Source: Platycnemis pennipes
Lineage: Eukaryota; Arthropoda; Insecta; Odonata; Platycnemididae
Direction: 5' to 3'
NCBI GenBank assembly: GCA_933228895.1
Contig: OW121855.1
Span: 40,190,698 to 40,254,697, forward strand
DNA length: 64,000 nucleotides
This document shows, piece after piece, positions 12,736 to 25,109 of the stretch. The notes beneath the pieces were generated by a model that saw only the letters and a program-made list of their open reading frames with translations, was not told the origin of the DNA and searched no databases. Position 1 is the stretch's first letter; every line of letters begins with the position of its first letter. The position numbers and the translations under genes were made by a program.

Positions 12736-13163
12736 TCTGATTCCAAAGGCAATTTCTAGGAGAAAGTTACGGTCCGTCACATGTGGCACTCTTGAGGCGA
12801 CCCTGGGCTGCAAAAATGCCTCTTTCTACGGGGATAATCTACAATATATTGCAAACTATCACCTTATCTAAAAGGGGAAGAGCTGTTGATATCCAGGCTA
12901 ATGGACTGATTTTTGTAATAACCCATATAGTATAATGCATATGAGAGGGTTGTCTGATTTTAATTTATTACGCATCAAAACCTCACATCTGTTAGGGAAG
13001 AAATAATCGAATTCTAAGGTGAAACATGAACGTAAAATGAGAAACAAAAAGATATAATGGAAGCCTTACAAATGGACCTCTAAGGTAGATCTTCTTAGTA
13101 ATCAACAAATGAAAAAATTTTAAATCCACTGATAAGAGTCATCACTGATTGTAAGAAGAATAG

Positions 13164-13383
13164 ATTACAGGCGAAAAAAGAATACGATGGTTTGGGGATG
13201 CTCAAAGAATGATTGACGAAAGAATCCCTAGGGCTGCTCTAAAGCGAGAATCAGATGGTAGAAGTGGAAGACCCAAGCAATCTTGGTTGCATAGGGTGAG
13301 AAATAATATGGCGTGAAGAAGATACATTAAAAAAATAGATAGTGAGTGGAGTTTGAGGGAAGAATTCATGGTGTGTACGTAAA
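13164..13383 (+). pseudogene. Non-LTR retrotransposon (LINE) C-terminal fragment
   Basis: Frame 13164 onward reads RWFGDAQRM..RIPRAALKRES..GRSGRPKQSW. This corresponds to the conserved C-terminal module of many insect LINE polyproteins (consensus-like WFGHVERM..RIPR.AL....GRRGRGRPR.W). An in-frame TGA at about 13314 interrupts the frame, which then continues as IKKIDSEWSLREEF before ending at about 13381. The upstream 150 bases show no clear continuation, so the copy is 5'-truncated or badly decayed. It is a different subfamily from the fragments at 35.9 and 61.3 kb, whose tails read differently. It is non-functional. Confidence 0.75.
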
Positions 13384-13389
13384 GGGCCA

Positions 13390-15980
13390 ACGAGTTTAAG
13401 ATAGTAGGATGATAATCCTATTAAAAAGTCAATCATATTAACAGGGAAGAATTCTCAGCGATCAAAAGATGGCACCATAATTTGATTTTAAACGAAAACC
13501 TTCATACCGTCAACAACTCTAGCTGGTTAAAAATATGGAACACGATAACAAGAATCAACTATTATCTTAGAATGGCTTAAAGTTGAAGCCAAAGGAGCAA
13601 CTTCGTTTGGCTTTGGAAACTTGGAAAGAGAAATATTATTCACCCAACGCCGATTCATGTCCGAATTTGCTCAAGCGCAAGTCAGTTCAAAGTTCAATTA
13701 AACTGGAGGGAAGGGAAAACTTTTCATCTTGAAGACGTTACCACCACAAAAGATATCGCAGAGTTATGTGGAAAAATCCTTTGTCCCAATTAGGTATTTC
13801 AGAAACAAAGCCTTCGGCTCTTCTTTAAACTCATTGAGAAGAAGAGTTTTCATGGCTAAGAGAACCCCATGTATCAGGATACGGAAGAGAGATTTTTTGC
13901 AAATATTGTCTTCTAGGAGACTAGACAGAAGATCCTAGAACATGATGTAGTAAATGAGCTCATTAGAAAATCCTTGAAAACGAACAGGCAACATAGCATG
14001 CGCGGAAGGGTGCAGCTACCTTGGTCTATGAAAACCTGTGCTGTAAGAAGAACGGATACAAGATAGTAGAACTTAGATCTTAAAATGTATTTAACTTAGA
14101 TCTCAAATATCTTATAATTATATTTATGGTGAATGCATAGGACACCAAAGGCCAAAATGCTAGTAAATAAAGCACAAAAAGTCAAATGCATTTTATGTAA
14201 TTACCAAATAGTAAGGCAATTAAATTTCATTGGTTTTGAATATGGGACATGAAATATTAATGTAATGTTGCTAAAAACGTGTCAGCAGGTCAACACAGGG
14301 TTTCTCTCCATCCTATCTCTGATGCGGGGGAAGCATGGGTCATGGACAGTCATTTATTCTACATTTATCTTCTTCAAGAAACTATTTCTACCCAGTAAGG
14401 CTACTTAAACGTTTTTTACGAGTGTCAATGGAGTATTACCCGTTAAAGTTTGTAATCTTTATGGTAGGATGTTTTTTATTATGTCCCCTCCAATCTGCAC
14501 CATTAGGTGCATACGAAAGAAACCTCCTCCTTTGTATTTTCACATTGAATTGATTTTAGTTAAGTCTACTCTTGACCGTTAGGAGTTCTTCTGGCTGCAG
14601 AAGGTGACAAATACCTTCTTCACAATCATAAATTAATAATTTTAAAATATAAGACGTAATTTTTTGGGGATCTTTCAAATCTGTGTAAAGTGTTACCAAT
14701 TGAATCTGAGAGTAAAATAAAACCTTTTCCAGAAATTGCCATCTTCCAATTGATGCAATTCCATGCCGTTAGAAAGCAAAACTTACTTACATCCTTAACT
14801 TCAAAGTTCAAAACATGGGCCATACACTAGATAATTACCGTATTAAAAGGCAGAGAATCACTAATATGGAAAAGAACTTTGGCGATGGAAGTATTTATGT
14901 TAATTGATTAATTTCCATTTTTTTGGTTCTAAATCGTTTCCAATATGTTTGGGAGTGCAAATTTGGGTAAAGTTAAAAATAATGTATTAAATCTCAACTC
15001 AATATGACAATTGGTATGTCCTGCGGTGGCATAAGCCGTACCCTTATACATCTATATGCGTGAGTGAATGAAGGTGAAAGGGAGAATGGATTTGCATTAA
15101 ACACACTCCAGCTTATACAGCTTGTGACAACAGGCAAGACATTTGACCCCATCCACGACCTTTTGTCTATCCTCAAGCAGATTCATAAGATGTCCAAATT
15201 ATTAAACAGGGTATTATTTACCATTAAAACGTCAACTAAAGGAAATTTAGTATGAAAGATAAATGTTTTCCATTCGCAAACCGCTAACTAAAAGCACAAG
15301 CACCCTACGCACATTCCCACAAACATATATACCCCTTTCTCTCACTCCTTCCTTTCTCTGGAATCCGTTGCTAGGTAATGAGGGTAAAGCAGCGGAAAGT
15401 GAAATCCAATCCTGGGACATATTGTGCCGGGGTTAACACTGCGCCGTTCCAACTCATATATTTGCCTCCCGTTAGTTACTGCTGAGCCATGCGTCCGCAA
15501 TCCCTAATACCCTGAATGAATGTCAGCTGAATTTTTCATCCCAGGAAGATCTTATTAGGGTCGAAAAATGAAGCACGTGATTTGGAAAAAATGAGTCAGT
15601 CCATGTAGGTCACCGGTTTGTCAGCGGTGGGTTTCGTGATTCAATTTCTCGAATTGCTCGTCATTAATTACAGCATCAGATATAAGCCTATGTCCCTGGA
15701 AACTGGGGCGAGGAGCATATTTTGTCTCTCTCTCGGTTTTGGTGAGCTGTTTTTTTTTACAGTCCCTGGACGTTTAAGCCTAAAATGTGCCCAATTTTTT
15801 TCTACTAGCAGTTTAACTGTCAGGGCTCATTGTTATACAACTATTATAGGATAACGTGGTCTCATGCACGCGAGTATTATAATTGACGCGATATTCTGTA
15901 AGATCTCTTTTGGAGTTTTTTGAAAATATCTTATTCCCGCCTCTTCAAACTCCAATTCCAGCCTCTCTATTATTCCTTCT
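13390..15980. other. AT-rich DNA, nothing recognised
   Basis: Several frames of 60-78 codons occur (for example 13729-13938, 14335-14553 and 15618-15854, all plus strand), but none has a motif or a supporting neighbour. The part near 13560-13760 is slightly more GC-rich. No splice-site pairs or repeats could be supported. Confidence 0.3.
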
Positions 15981-15987
15981 GTAATCA

Positions 15988-16240
15988 AATGACTTCAATC
16001 CCGCTGATATCAATGATCTCTGCCTTTTAGCCGATGACGCAATAGTATACTGCAAAAACTGAAATGACGATGATAGACGTAAAAAATGCACAGTAATGAA
16101 CTTTTGACAATAACAATAGCTCCGCCAGAAAACAAAATACATTAAGAAAGATGAAACATCGGACATAGAAACAAGTAAATATTTAGGCACCACAATGACT
16201 GATGTCTCATCGTGAGGGAAAAATTAGATGTGTAATAGGT
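15988..16240 (+). pseudogene. LINE reverse-transcriptase remnant (ADD box)
   Basis: One plus-strand frame reads INDLCLLADDAIVYCKN at about 16009-16059. This is the reverse-transcriptase catalytic 'F/YADD' neighbourhood, here LADD. About 90 bases further on, another stretch reads ETSKYLGTTMTD (about 16166-16201), matching the downstream '(F)KYLG..(L)T' motif of LINE RTs. Several stops lie between and after these motifs, so the copy is dead. The replacement of the aromatic residue before ADD by leucine is another sign of decay or of a divergent clade. Confidence 0.65.
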
Positions 16241-16399
16241 GTAGCAGACATTTCATTGAGATTCGTAAAAAATGGTTCTGATAAAATGTGATGGGAAAGT
16301 ACGAGAAAGATAATACTTGTTTCTTGTCAGGCCTTTTTTTTATGTGCCACTAGTATGTATACGGGATCCTTAGGAGAAGGGCATGATCAAAGAATTAGG

Positions 16400-16460
16400 T
16401 AAGCAGCGCTTTGGGCAGGCAACACAAAGGTAGCGGGTTAGAATCCCGCGCAGAGCATAG
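16400..16460 (+). repeat. tRNA-like fragment, possible SINE head
   Basis: GCGGGTTAGAATCCCGC at about 16434-16450 looks like a T-arm: a B box flanked by complementary GCGGG/CCCGC. An upstream segment (GCGCTTTGGGCAGGCAACAC) could be a degraded anticodon and D region. No full cloverleaf can be drawn, so this is probably SINE-derived and not a tRNA gene. Confidence 0.4.
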
Positions 16461-17340
16461 CTGTTGTATGTGTCCTTGGATTATAGAATTAGTTTAAAGA
16501 GTGCGATTTCACATTGGCCGTTGGAGCACCAAAAACCCAAGACTACAAGATGCGGTATGGCTTATACCCGATCATATCATCTTTGCATAATTCCTTACTA
16601 CATAATAAGTACCACCTGTCAGTTACTATATGTTTAAGTACATGTAGTAACTTCATTTTTTTTTCTTCTAGAAATAATCCATGCGGTTATTTGCACTGCA
16701 ATCCTGATTATTTGCATCAGAACGTCTGAGTCTTAACTTCTTCATAAAATACCCTCCCACATTTATGAAGTATACCTCCTTATTTTAATCTATGAGAGAG
16801 ATGTGCTCCAGATGTGAGCAGTGCAAGATAACTTTATTTCTTGACCATAGAATATATTTTGTGGCTCAAGAAACCGTTCATATTTACCCAAAAACTTAGT
16901 TACCATAAACATAACACTGCCAAAAAATTCAGTTTATATCTTATTATGGAGGTATAACAGTGAAAATTGTACACATTGGTGAAAATAATATCTGGAAAAG
17001 TACCACATATAACGCATTACACTAAAAATATTGATAGAACATTAATTTTGAATATATTTTTTAGAGATAAAAATACTTCGTCGTGAGAAAATCCTAATTT
17101 ATCAACTAAAGCAAAAATATCACAATCACTCATGAAAAAATAGATTTCGACTTCCTCTGCATACCGTGTAAATTGCATGTGGGAAAAATATTTTATGAAA
17201 GCCTTATCCCGCTGATGACGTATGTATATTTGTATTTAAGGAAAATATTCATTATCATTGTCGTAACTTTAAGAAAGAAAAATTTACAAAGTAATTGTTT
17301 TCGAATAGAATCAAGACTTATTCACTTCTATCGCTTCCCC
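16461..17340. other. AT-rich DNA, nothing recognised
   Basis: Only short frames are present, and no repeat structure was seen. Confidence 0.35.
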
Positions 17341-17344
17341 CACT

Positions 17345-17940
17345 CTTCAATCAATCCCTCTCATTAATGCGCTAGGTCCACCCTCGGTTCAAATTATGAA
17401 ACGAATTCCGGACTGCAGAGTATCCGAGGAGGACGGACAATCCCACGGGAAGCCACGAGGGCACGTGAATAACACTGCGGTCGCCCATCACGGAGATGGC
17501 GAGGTACGAATTTCCCTCCCCGAACCTCATTTCCTTATGGTTTCCGCGCGTATGAGGCGCCGTTGAAATAGGACGCAAAACTATTCTGCGCGGTTGTACA
17601 TACTCCGCCGTGCCGTACAATTTTAAGAGCTGGGGCATAAGAGGATTGGCGTGTGAGGGCCCTAATAAAGCACCCCAGGAGAGGGGTGAGGGGGGAATTT
17701 TATGGCAAAAGGTGCGGATATGTCCGAGTCAACGCCTTAAGTGACCCCCGGCTCGCCTTCGTGGAAACTCCACGCCCTAAGCTCCCCTCCCTTGTTACGT
17801 TAACGGCCTTGTTTCCCAGGCAGGCGCCTTCCATAAGCCACGGCGCAAATGGAGGTTTAAAAGAGGTTACCGAAGGAGGGAGGAGTCAGCCTCGGAGGGA
17901 GGGAAGCCAGGGATGAGTAGGGCTGGCTCCTGAAGTCACG
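17345..17940. other. GC-rich patch with CpGs, no recognised gene
   Basis: An 88-codon minus-strand frame (17372-17638) and an 87-codon plus-strand frame (17653-17916) lie back to back. Neither shows a recognisable domain. The sharp change in composition at both ends could mark an inserted element or a small CpG island. The divergent frame pair alone is not evidence for genes. Confidence 0.3.
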
Positions 17941-20900
17941 CACAAAATACAGCCGCCAATTCATGCATTTACATGTAATTAATAAACCATTAAATGCCAT
18001 TAACATCCAACATATATGACTTGAGAAAAACATTGTTTCAATATGGGGTAACGTAGTGTTTCTCAACTGAGTACGAGTTGTAAAATTCTGATGGTAATTT
18101 TTAAATTTTGAAAAGAATGAATGACCAAATATCCTATAAAATTTAAATAATCAAGAGAAATCAAGTCAAAACTAATATTAATCGGATGATTTATCAAAAT
18201 TTGGACTTAAATCAAAATTACTTATGCTTTACAAAGCAAAAAATGTATTTAAAAGGTGGTTTGAGGTCGTTGACCCTATTGGCCTGAGCGTAAAATTTGG
18301 ACATAAGTATATCAAGCATCACTGTAATGAAGTGTATTATCTAAAAATAATTGAGAAATACCTCTATCAGTCAATATTCGTAGTAGTTAATGATATTTAT
18401 TGCCTTTTATCACTATTGGCCATGGGAAATTTCGAAAAAAATATCCAACATATATCCCAAGAATTTGCTGTCACCTAATTTCTAGCATTTACATATTCAG
18501 TTCATTATAATATTTGTGATCATACCTTCACAGCGGTTTATTCGTTTTTTTGCCACTTCTCTTCCAATACTCTGTTTCCAATTGCACCATTCTACGTATA
18601 TGCAAGCATTTTTCTTTGAGTCCATATTCATTTTTTGCCCCTTTTGGATTCCAATGTCTGTATTTTAAATTATAGGGCATAGCACCGCCAACATTTTCTA
18701 AAACTATAATTGACAACTTAAAAAGGTTGAGTGTAGTCTTCCACTTGATCAGTGCTCGATAGTTTAATCATTGTGAGGAATATATAGTTGAAGTAATAAT
18801 CTAACCTAAATGGAGAATTCAGTGGATATTGATAGTGCGTTAAACCATAATTACATCCAATAAGCACAAGTTAGCAGTTCCCCTACGTAGTCGAGGCGTG
18901 CAAACGTGTACAGAATTTATTTTTATCATAATTTGACCATCTAAGGAGCATTCTTTTTTTCCATTAACAAAATTTTTTATGATAATTTTTACCATAGCGG
19001 ATAAATTTTATTTAGATTACTATGTAGCTTCACATATAGTAGGTTAATTACCCAGAAGAAAAGTGGTTAATATGAGTTAAGTGATTTGGAAACCCTGCAG
19101 TGCGTCCTGAGGGTATTTCAAATCAATTCGCACCAAATGTCGCCCTGTGGAAATAAAGTGACTGCCGTACTTCACGATACACATGGTCTATTTTGGTAGT
19201 GACCGTGGGTTCTGCGGTAGCCAACACTTGAATGCGAGCTTTTTAAGGAAATCTCATGCCAGCTTGCCATGGATGGCCGTAAAATAGCGAGAAGTAAAGG
19301 AGAAAATGCTGAACAATAGGGGTTAGAAGGAGTTAACGACCCTCCTGCAAGTGATGTCTCAAGAGAGAGATAGAAAGGAAAGAGCTCATTGGCCGATCCT
19401 GTTTTCAAGTGTTGTGAGAGGGAACTGAAGCGGAAGCAGGGAGACAAATGATGGAACCTGCTTACAAGGACCTCTGCTAAGTGTAATGTGAGACTAAGAA
19501 CTTGGCCGAGATAAATGATGACCAAAGACTATATGGCACAACGAAATGGTTTTAGCTCGCTCGCCCAGAGTGCACATTAATCTAATTATTAACTTTTACA
19601 CTACTTCTGCCACGAAAATGTTTTTATGGGACAACATAAAAATTCATTTTAATAAATTTAAAACGGTACGTATTCATACGATACATATGAAGAAACAAAG
19701 GTAGGATCATATTTAATTTTTTTTGCTGGAGCTCGTTCATGTATCTCTGGATGCGTAGGAATGCACAGGGATGCTAAAAATAAAAATATCCAATTTTTAG
19801 GGAGGTTGAAGTATCACAAAGCCTCCATTTTTCCTCATATTTATTTCTGGACAGAAGAAAAAGCTATCTGCTGCGAACAGTTTGGTACCAAATTTATCAG
19901 GTGGTAATATTTGAGTGAATTTGTTCTTCCTACTTCTTGCTTGTATGTCAGATCACCTTGGATAAGGGTAAAGATAAATCAATCACATGAGTTTCTATAA
20001 CAAGAAACAAAATGTATGACTCCTATGGTTCATGTTTAACAGGGAGAAAATTAGGACTGAGTAAATTACAAAACTTACAAATTAAGTCATTAGATAGTGT
20101 TGTGTTTTAGAAAGACTGAAAATATGGATAATTTACGTATTAGAGAGCAACTAAATATGGAGAGCAGGAATTAGGTTCTGCTGGAAAGTGGAAAGAAAGA
20201 TATACGATGATAGATATATGGAATGGATTGTCATAGTGGAATATATCAACAAATATATTCATGAAGATCAATAGATATATCCACTCTCATAAGCATTGCA
20301 TAAAACATTTAAGAATAGAGGCTGAATTTGTCCAACGGTGGGAAGAAGATATTTCCACCAGGAAATTGTTTAATAAGTAGAATTACATCCATTTAAAATG
20401 ATATTACCCTGCAATATATTTTTTGCAAGGAAAATCGGATTACTTGAAAATCTGAAAAAGTGCTAAAGCAACAAAATTAGAAACAAAAAAATGTTCATAA
20501 TAGCGGTGAAAAAGGATTTTGCCAGAAAAAATCAGGAAGAGCCAGCATATGGCGCTATAGCAAGTTATTAGGGCGATATTTTTATTTTCAGTGCGGTAAT
20601 GTAAGTAATAACTTTACGAATGATAGGGAAGAAAGAGAGAGAGAGATGCATAGTATGAGCTATTTAAATGGAATGACGATAAAAATATGTCCGATCACGG
20701 TAAAAATAGGTATTATAATGCGAAGAGTGGGTTTATTTAGCGAAGAGGGAATGTCAGTTAATTGGAAAAGAAAATTTGAGAAGTTGAAATAATCAATGTT
20801 CTAATAATATAAGATCGTAATCATCGCGCCATACGCTGGTTCCAAAGAGACAGTTGCATGATTCCCAAAAAATCATTTTTCATCAATGACATGCATTTGG

Positions 20901-23690
20901 CAATAAAAGGTTTAAATAGAATATTTAAAATAGATTTCTTGGTAAAACAGCTTCCCAATTCAAATCTATGAAAACAAAGAATAGTACCTATATGATATGT
21001 TATTCCAAAAATAATAATATAAATATCCGGTGTTCTGTGCATTTTCAAGAACACCAGCATTTTTCATAATTCCTTACGCCGTACATTATCAGTATAGGTA
21101 ATTGCCTATTTCCAAGCAGTACTTCAGTTCAGAAAAATTATCGAAATGATGAATGTAGATTTTCCGTAACTATAAAAGGGATATTATAAAGGCGATGGCT
21201 ACCGTGGTAATAAATACGCCATGCCACTCTCTCCAGCTCAAAGCCACAGCTACTGACTCCGGAAGCGCACCAAATTCGAATCAAAGAGATAAAGCCATTG
21301 ATTGGACCCCGAAGCCGAACGAGATGAGTTTTCCTTTCGGAATCCCGACTTCTCCAGATTAATTGATTGGGAGATAATTGGGTTTATTAATCTTGATGAA
21401 TGGAGAAGCATTAGAGGCCATGAAATCCCTTTAAAATCAACCTAAATGATGCTGAACCCCTTCTCACCAGAGCTTTTTTTTAACGAATTAGAGACAGCAG
21501 AGATGGATCTCCGAATCGGTAAGGCAGAATGCCGATTGCGCGCAGAAGCTCTGATAAATAGAACTTGGAGAAAGTTTCCCGCAGTTTCGAGAAGCTGCTT
21601 TTGAAAGCAAAGCTTCATCCAGATGATGCAAAAGAAAACGCATTTTAGCAGAGTCCAATGGAATTGTGAATGTAGACATGATCAAGCTCATTAAAAATCC
21701 CGTTGTAATATTGATGTGAAACCGAATCTGCAAGCTGAACGTGCTAGTACAAGTAATCAATTACTGCTTCACATATTCAAAGAATGGACACGTCATAGTG
21801 TCTTCTTAGCTGCAGGAAAGCAGTGTCATGCAATCCTTTTCGGAGTTTTTGTAATTTTCTAACATTTCAAAAAAATTTTATTTAGTGAATTACGATCGTA
21901 CCTGCAAAGAATTAGAGTCAAGGTTAAGGAAAATTTGACTGGAAGTATGCAGCACGGGCGATATCAAAGCGCTTCAGGAACAAACTAAATGTATAAAATA
22001 TTTTTAATGAACCTCTGGAGGATGCAAAAGTCGATGTTTGAGTATTTGACAAATTCGGTATTACATGGAAGGATGTTACAAAATGTACAACATGATAAGT
22101 GACCGATAAAACGGTGTCTTCATTAAACACAAGCTCTAGAGTAGTAAATATTTATCATGGATCAGGCTTGTTCATTGTAGAAGGGCCATTTCGTCAACTA
22201 GGGAATAGTTTTATTTAAGAGTTAATTGCATACATCTCATTTAATATATGTTACCAGAATTAAGTAACGTAATATTTAAAGGCCATATTTTAATATTAGT
22301 TGCTGAAATAACTCAAGTGGATTTTTCTAAATGTTTTTAAGTATAAAATTGGAAATAGCAAGTGGTATAAAAACCAAGGGTGGAAGTGTTTGGGGTGCAA
22401 ATTATTCTGTAGAATAAATTGCAATATTATTCATTAATTTTAGTCCCTTATACTCGTTATTTTAGCGCGTAATAAAATTTCATGCCGATAAATGTACCAA
22501 TACAACATCTCGGTGTGCACTGCTTTATGTTATCGTTTATACATCAATTGATATGCCTACCTGGGTAGGGTAACGCTATATACAATTGTTAAAGACGACA
22601 GTGTCTATTTCAAATAGCTAGGGTAATGAATGATTAAAGTAAGGTTATAATTATACATAACGTTATAATAAGTAACGGGAAAAATAAATTCACCTGATGG
22701 CTTCTTTGTAAATGTATTTAAAATGTAAATTCTTATAATGGCTCTATCATTAGAGTTGAAAAGTGAAGAAAGTCAAATAATTGCCTATCGCAGCATTTTT
22801 AAAACTTACATAATCTCTTTTTCTACGAATTGGTAGTGTTATTCAATCCATAAAATAGTGTGCCTGATGTGCGTAAAGGTTACTAAATAATGAAATAGCC
22901 AGTTAGCCATAGTCTTTTTGCCACCACTCACATGATACACGCGTGTACATGATATTTCTGGTTTTTATGCGTAACAATTAGTTGTGATTCATACGTTTTA
23001 GGTCAAGAATTAAGTTACTAAGGAGGAAGTGGAGGTCCAAACGGAAGGCCATGCCTTGATTAGTGTTTTGGCAGTATCCTCTCTCCCAATACCTTGCATT
23101 ACGCCCCCTCTCCCCGTCTCCTTAGTATGTAACTCTTCACTCCTCTTCCTTTTGGATTTCCTTCTTTCCCCCTCCCTCTCCCCTTGTGATCCGTACTTAT
23201 ATGTACCCTCAAATTTGTATTCTAAGTCAGGCATTGTCAGCCATTGTCATTTTATCTATATCATGCCGAAATTCCTACAAGTAAAATTGCCTACTATGAT
23301 GTGGAGGACTTATTCGAATCATCTCTTATTATATTTTAAGTTATATCTTTTACATCAAAGCTTTCCTCAAGAAAATGAATCAATAATCACATATTTACCT
23401 ACTCAAAGTCTGCGAATGGAAATTCCCGAGTTACCATGAATCTACTCGAATAATGAGTCATAGTGGTTTGTAGTGGTTACAAAATAGATCTTGTTATCAG
23501 AAATTTCCGCGGCGACATCTGATGCTTAGCTAGTACGATTCGTTGAAAGCCACATGACGAAAAAATATTTGCAGCTTCCTCTATCGAACAAAACATTTTT
23601 TCGAGCACCTGAAAAACAAGTTTCATCGCCGTGACAATTGCGTTAACCGATCGCAAGACCTAAAATATTGAATGGAACTTCATTAGGACA
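17941..23690. other. AT-rich DNA, nothing recognised
   Basis: Many frames of 60-117 codons were read and dismissed. The largest, 117 codons on the minus strand at 19172-19525, is Ser/Leu/His-rich without motifs. The segment 21190-21400 is more balanced in composition and holds TAAT/ATTA sites, but no gene. A short GA run lies near 20633-20646. The pyrimidine-rich segment 23040-23240 gives a 136-codon frame of low-complexity type. Confidence 0.3.
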
Positions 23691-23920
23691 TTCAACAAAA
23701 AATAACTTGATAATTGGGCAGCGCAAGTCCCTCAGCTGAATCGATCCCTCAATTCATCTCGCATTCAACCGGGAGAATCGCTAAATTCGATGAAGTACCT
23801 AATTAAACTCGTGCCGTGCAAAGGTAAGTTTTGATTTCGAATCTTTCCAGCAGTCAATCAAAAACTCATTAGCCATAACTAATGCTATATTCAATACTTA
23901 TTGAGTAATATACGTACGGG

Positions 23921-24035
23921 GCAAGAGCCTAGCCACGATGAAACACTAGTTCCCGTTAAATCACTGAAATTTAGCGACGCTGGGCCCGGACAAAGGTTGG
24001 ATGGGTGACCCTCCTCCATGCCTGTACCGCGGTGC
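23921..24035 (+). repeat. 5S rRNA-derived sequence (pseudogene or 5S-SINE head)
   Basis: This segment aligns along most of the length of an insect 5S rRNA. A degraded 5' part (GCC.AGCCACGATGAA.CA) is followed by GTTCCCGT, then ATCACTGAAATTTAGCG, then CTGGGCCCGG and finally TTGGATGGGTGACC. Those last blocks correspond to the 5S internal control region (box A, intermediate element, box C) that binds TFIIIA and recruits RNA polymerase III. The 5' end has several differences and a small deletion, and the expected 3' strand pairing with the 5' end is missing. This is therefore not a functional 5S gene. A GC-rich non-5S sequence follows immediately, as expected if this is the head of a 5S-type SINE (SINE3 class). 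Confidence 0.7.
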
Positions 24036-24185
24036 TCTTGTCCCGTCTGCGAGTGGCGAGCACGTTGAATGTGGGTTGGCACAACGGATCTAATGAGGTC
24101 TACGTGCCAGGGGGGGCTCCAGAAGGCCCCCGCCCACCCCTCCAAAAACACACGTACGGGTGGTATTCTTTGTCTGACCAAATAA
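24036..24185 (+). repeat. GC-rich body following the 5S-like head
   Basis: About 150 bases continue directly from the 5S-like segment and are clearly more GC-rich than the flanks, including a G7 run and a CCAG..GGCCCCCGCCC stretch. They do not resemble 5S rRNA. The composition falls back to AT-rich at about 24185, which may be the element's 3' end. No A-tail or target duplication was confirmed. Confidence 0.35.
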
Positions 24186-25016
24186 TATAGCAAATTTTAT
24201 CGCATTAGAGTATGTTTTACCAACGCTGCACGTGATTCGCTAAGTTTAGAAATTTGTGACATTGGAGATAAATATGACTCTTATGGGGTCCCTGCAGCTC
24301 GGCAAATGAAAGTTATTTGTTGAATTAAAATTCAGTGGGTTTAGTCGGTGTTTACACCGGTTTAATTACACTCTTCAGTTGTTATAAAGCATTACGAATT
24401 TTTTATGAAACTTTATTAATTCAACCGCAAACTAACCTTACAACAACACCTCTTATGTTGGTTACCATAATAAGCTGTTGTTGAACTTCCATACTATACG
24501 AATACAGTCCACTTATTTTCCTAAAAGAAATATAGCATCATTTAATTCAGACACCTGGGTGATGTCAACGGTTTTCGCTGCTATTTCTACAGCGGAATCA
24601 GTCGGGGAGCGGACTTTTGGAAGGAAGAGAGTGATTCGGTGGTGGAATTGGATTAACTCTTCATCCGAACGACCTTGGAGAGTCCTGGGAATCCAAGTCC
24701 TTCCGACTTATAAATAGTGCATATTTGATGGAGCAAGCAGGGTTGGGGGAGTGGGGCAGGGGCTTCAGCGATGATTTCTCTTACGCATACCCCCTGATAG
24801 ATTCAAAATGTCCTTTCCTCGTACGATGAGGGATATGAATATGTACCTGTAAAATATCCAATTACATAAATACGAGAGTATCCATGGATAGCATGCATAG
24901 TTGCAAGCTGGTATTGGGACTTTGCCGTAACTCAGCCAGCAGCATCATATTGCATGCTCGGTTTATATTTTTATCTTTTTAAATTGTGAATTTTTGACTG
25001 GTGTATTATTACTATC
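24186..25016. other. AT-rich DNA, nothing recognised
   Basis: The 79-codon plus-strand frame at 24478-24717 has no motif. No repeats were identified. Confidence 0.3.
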
Positions 25017-25103
25017 CTTTTTTATGAATGATATGTAATGTATTTTTGGTGTGAATTCACCCCCTTTATGGTTGCCTGCAGGGTATTATGTAGATGTAGA
25101 TGA
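25017..25103 (-). repeat. Dispersed 'CATCTACATC' repeat, copy 2
   Basis: On the minus strand this reads CATCTACATCTACATAATACCCTGCAGG, then AATTCACACCA, CATTACATATCAT and CATAAAAA. It matches 46039-46137 over nearly its whole length and 7103-7170 over the first part. The shared end CATAAAAA probably marks the element's terminus. Confidence 0.65.
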
Positions 25104-25109
25104 GGGTCG

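Noticed and set aside
23029..23439. 136-codon plus-strand frame
   Set aside because: The first half comes from a C/T-rich tract (Ser/Pro/Leu-rich). It has no recognisable domain, and a frame opposite it is equally open.
23921..24035. Functional 5S rRNA gene
   Set aside because: The 5' half is degraded, the end pairing is missing and there is no T-run terminator or tandem array. Kept only as 5S-derived.
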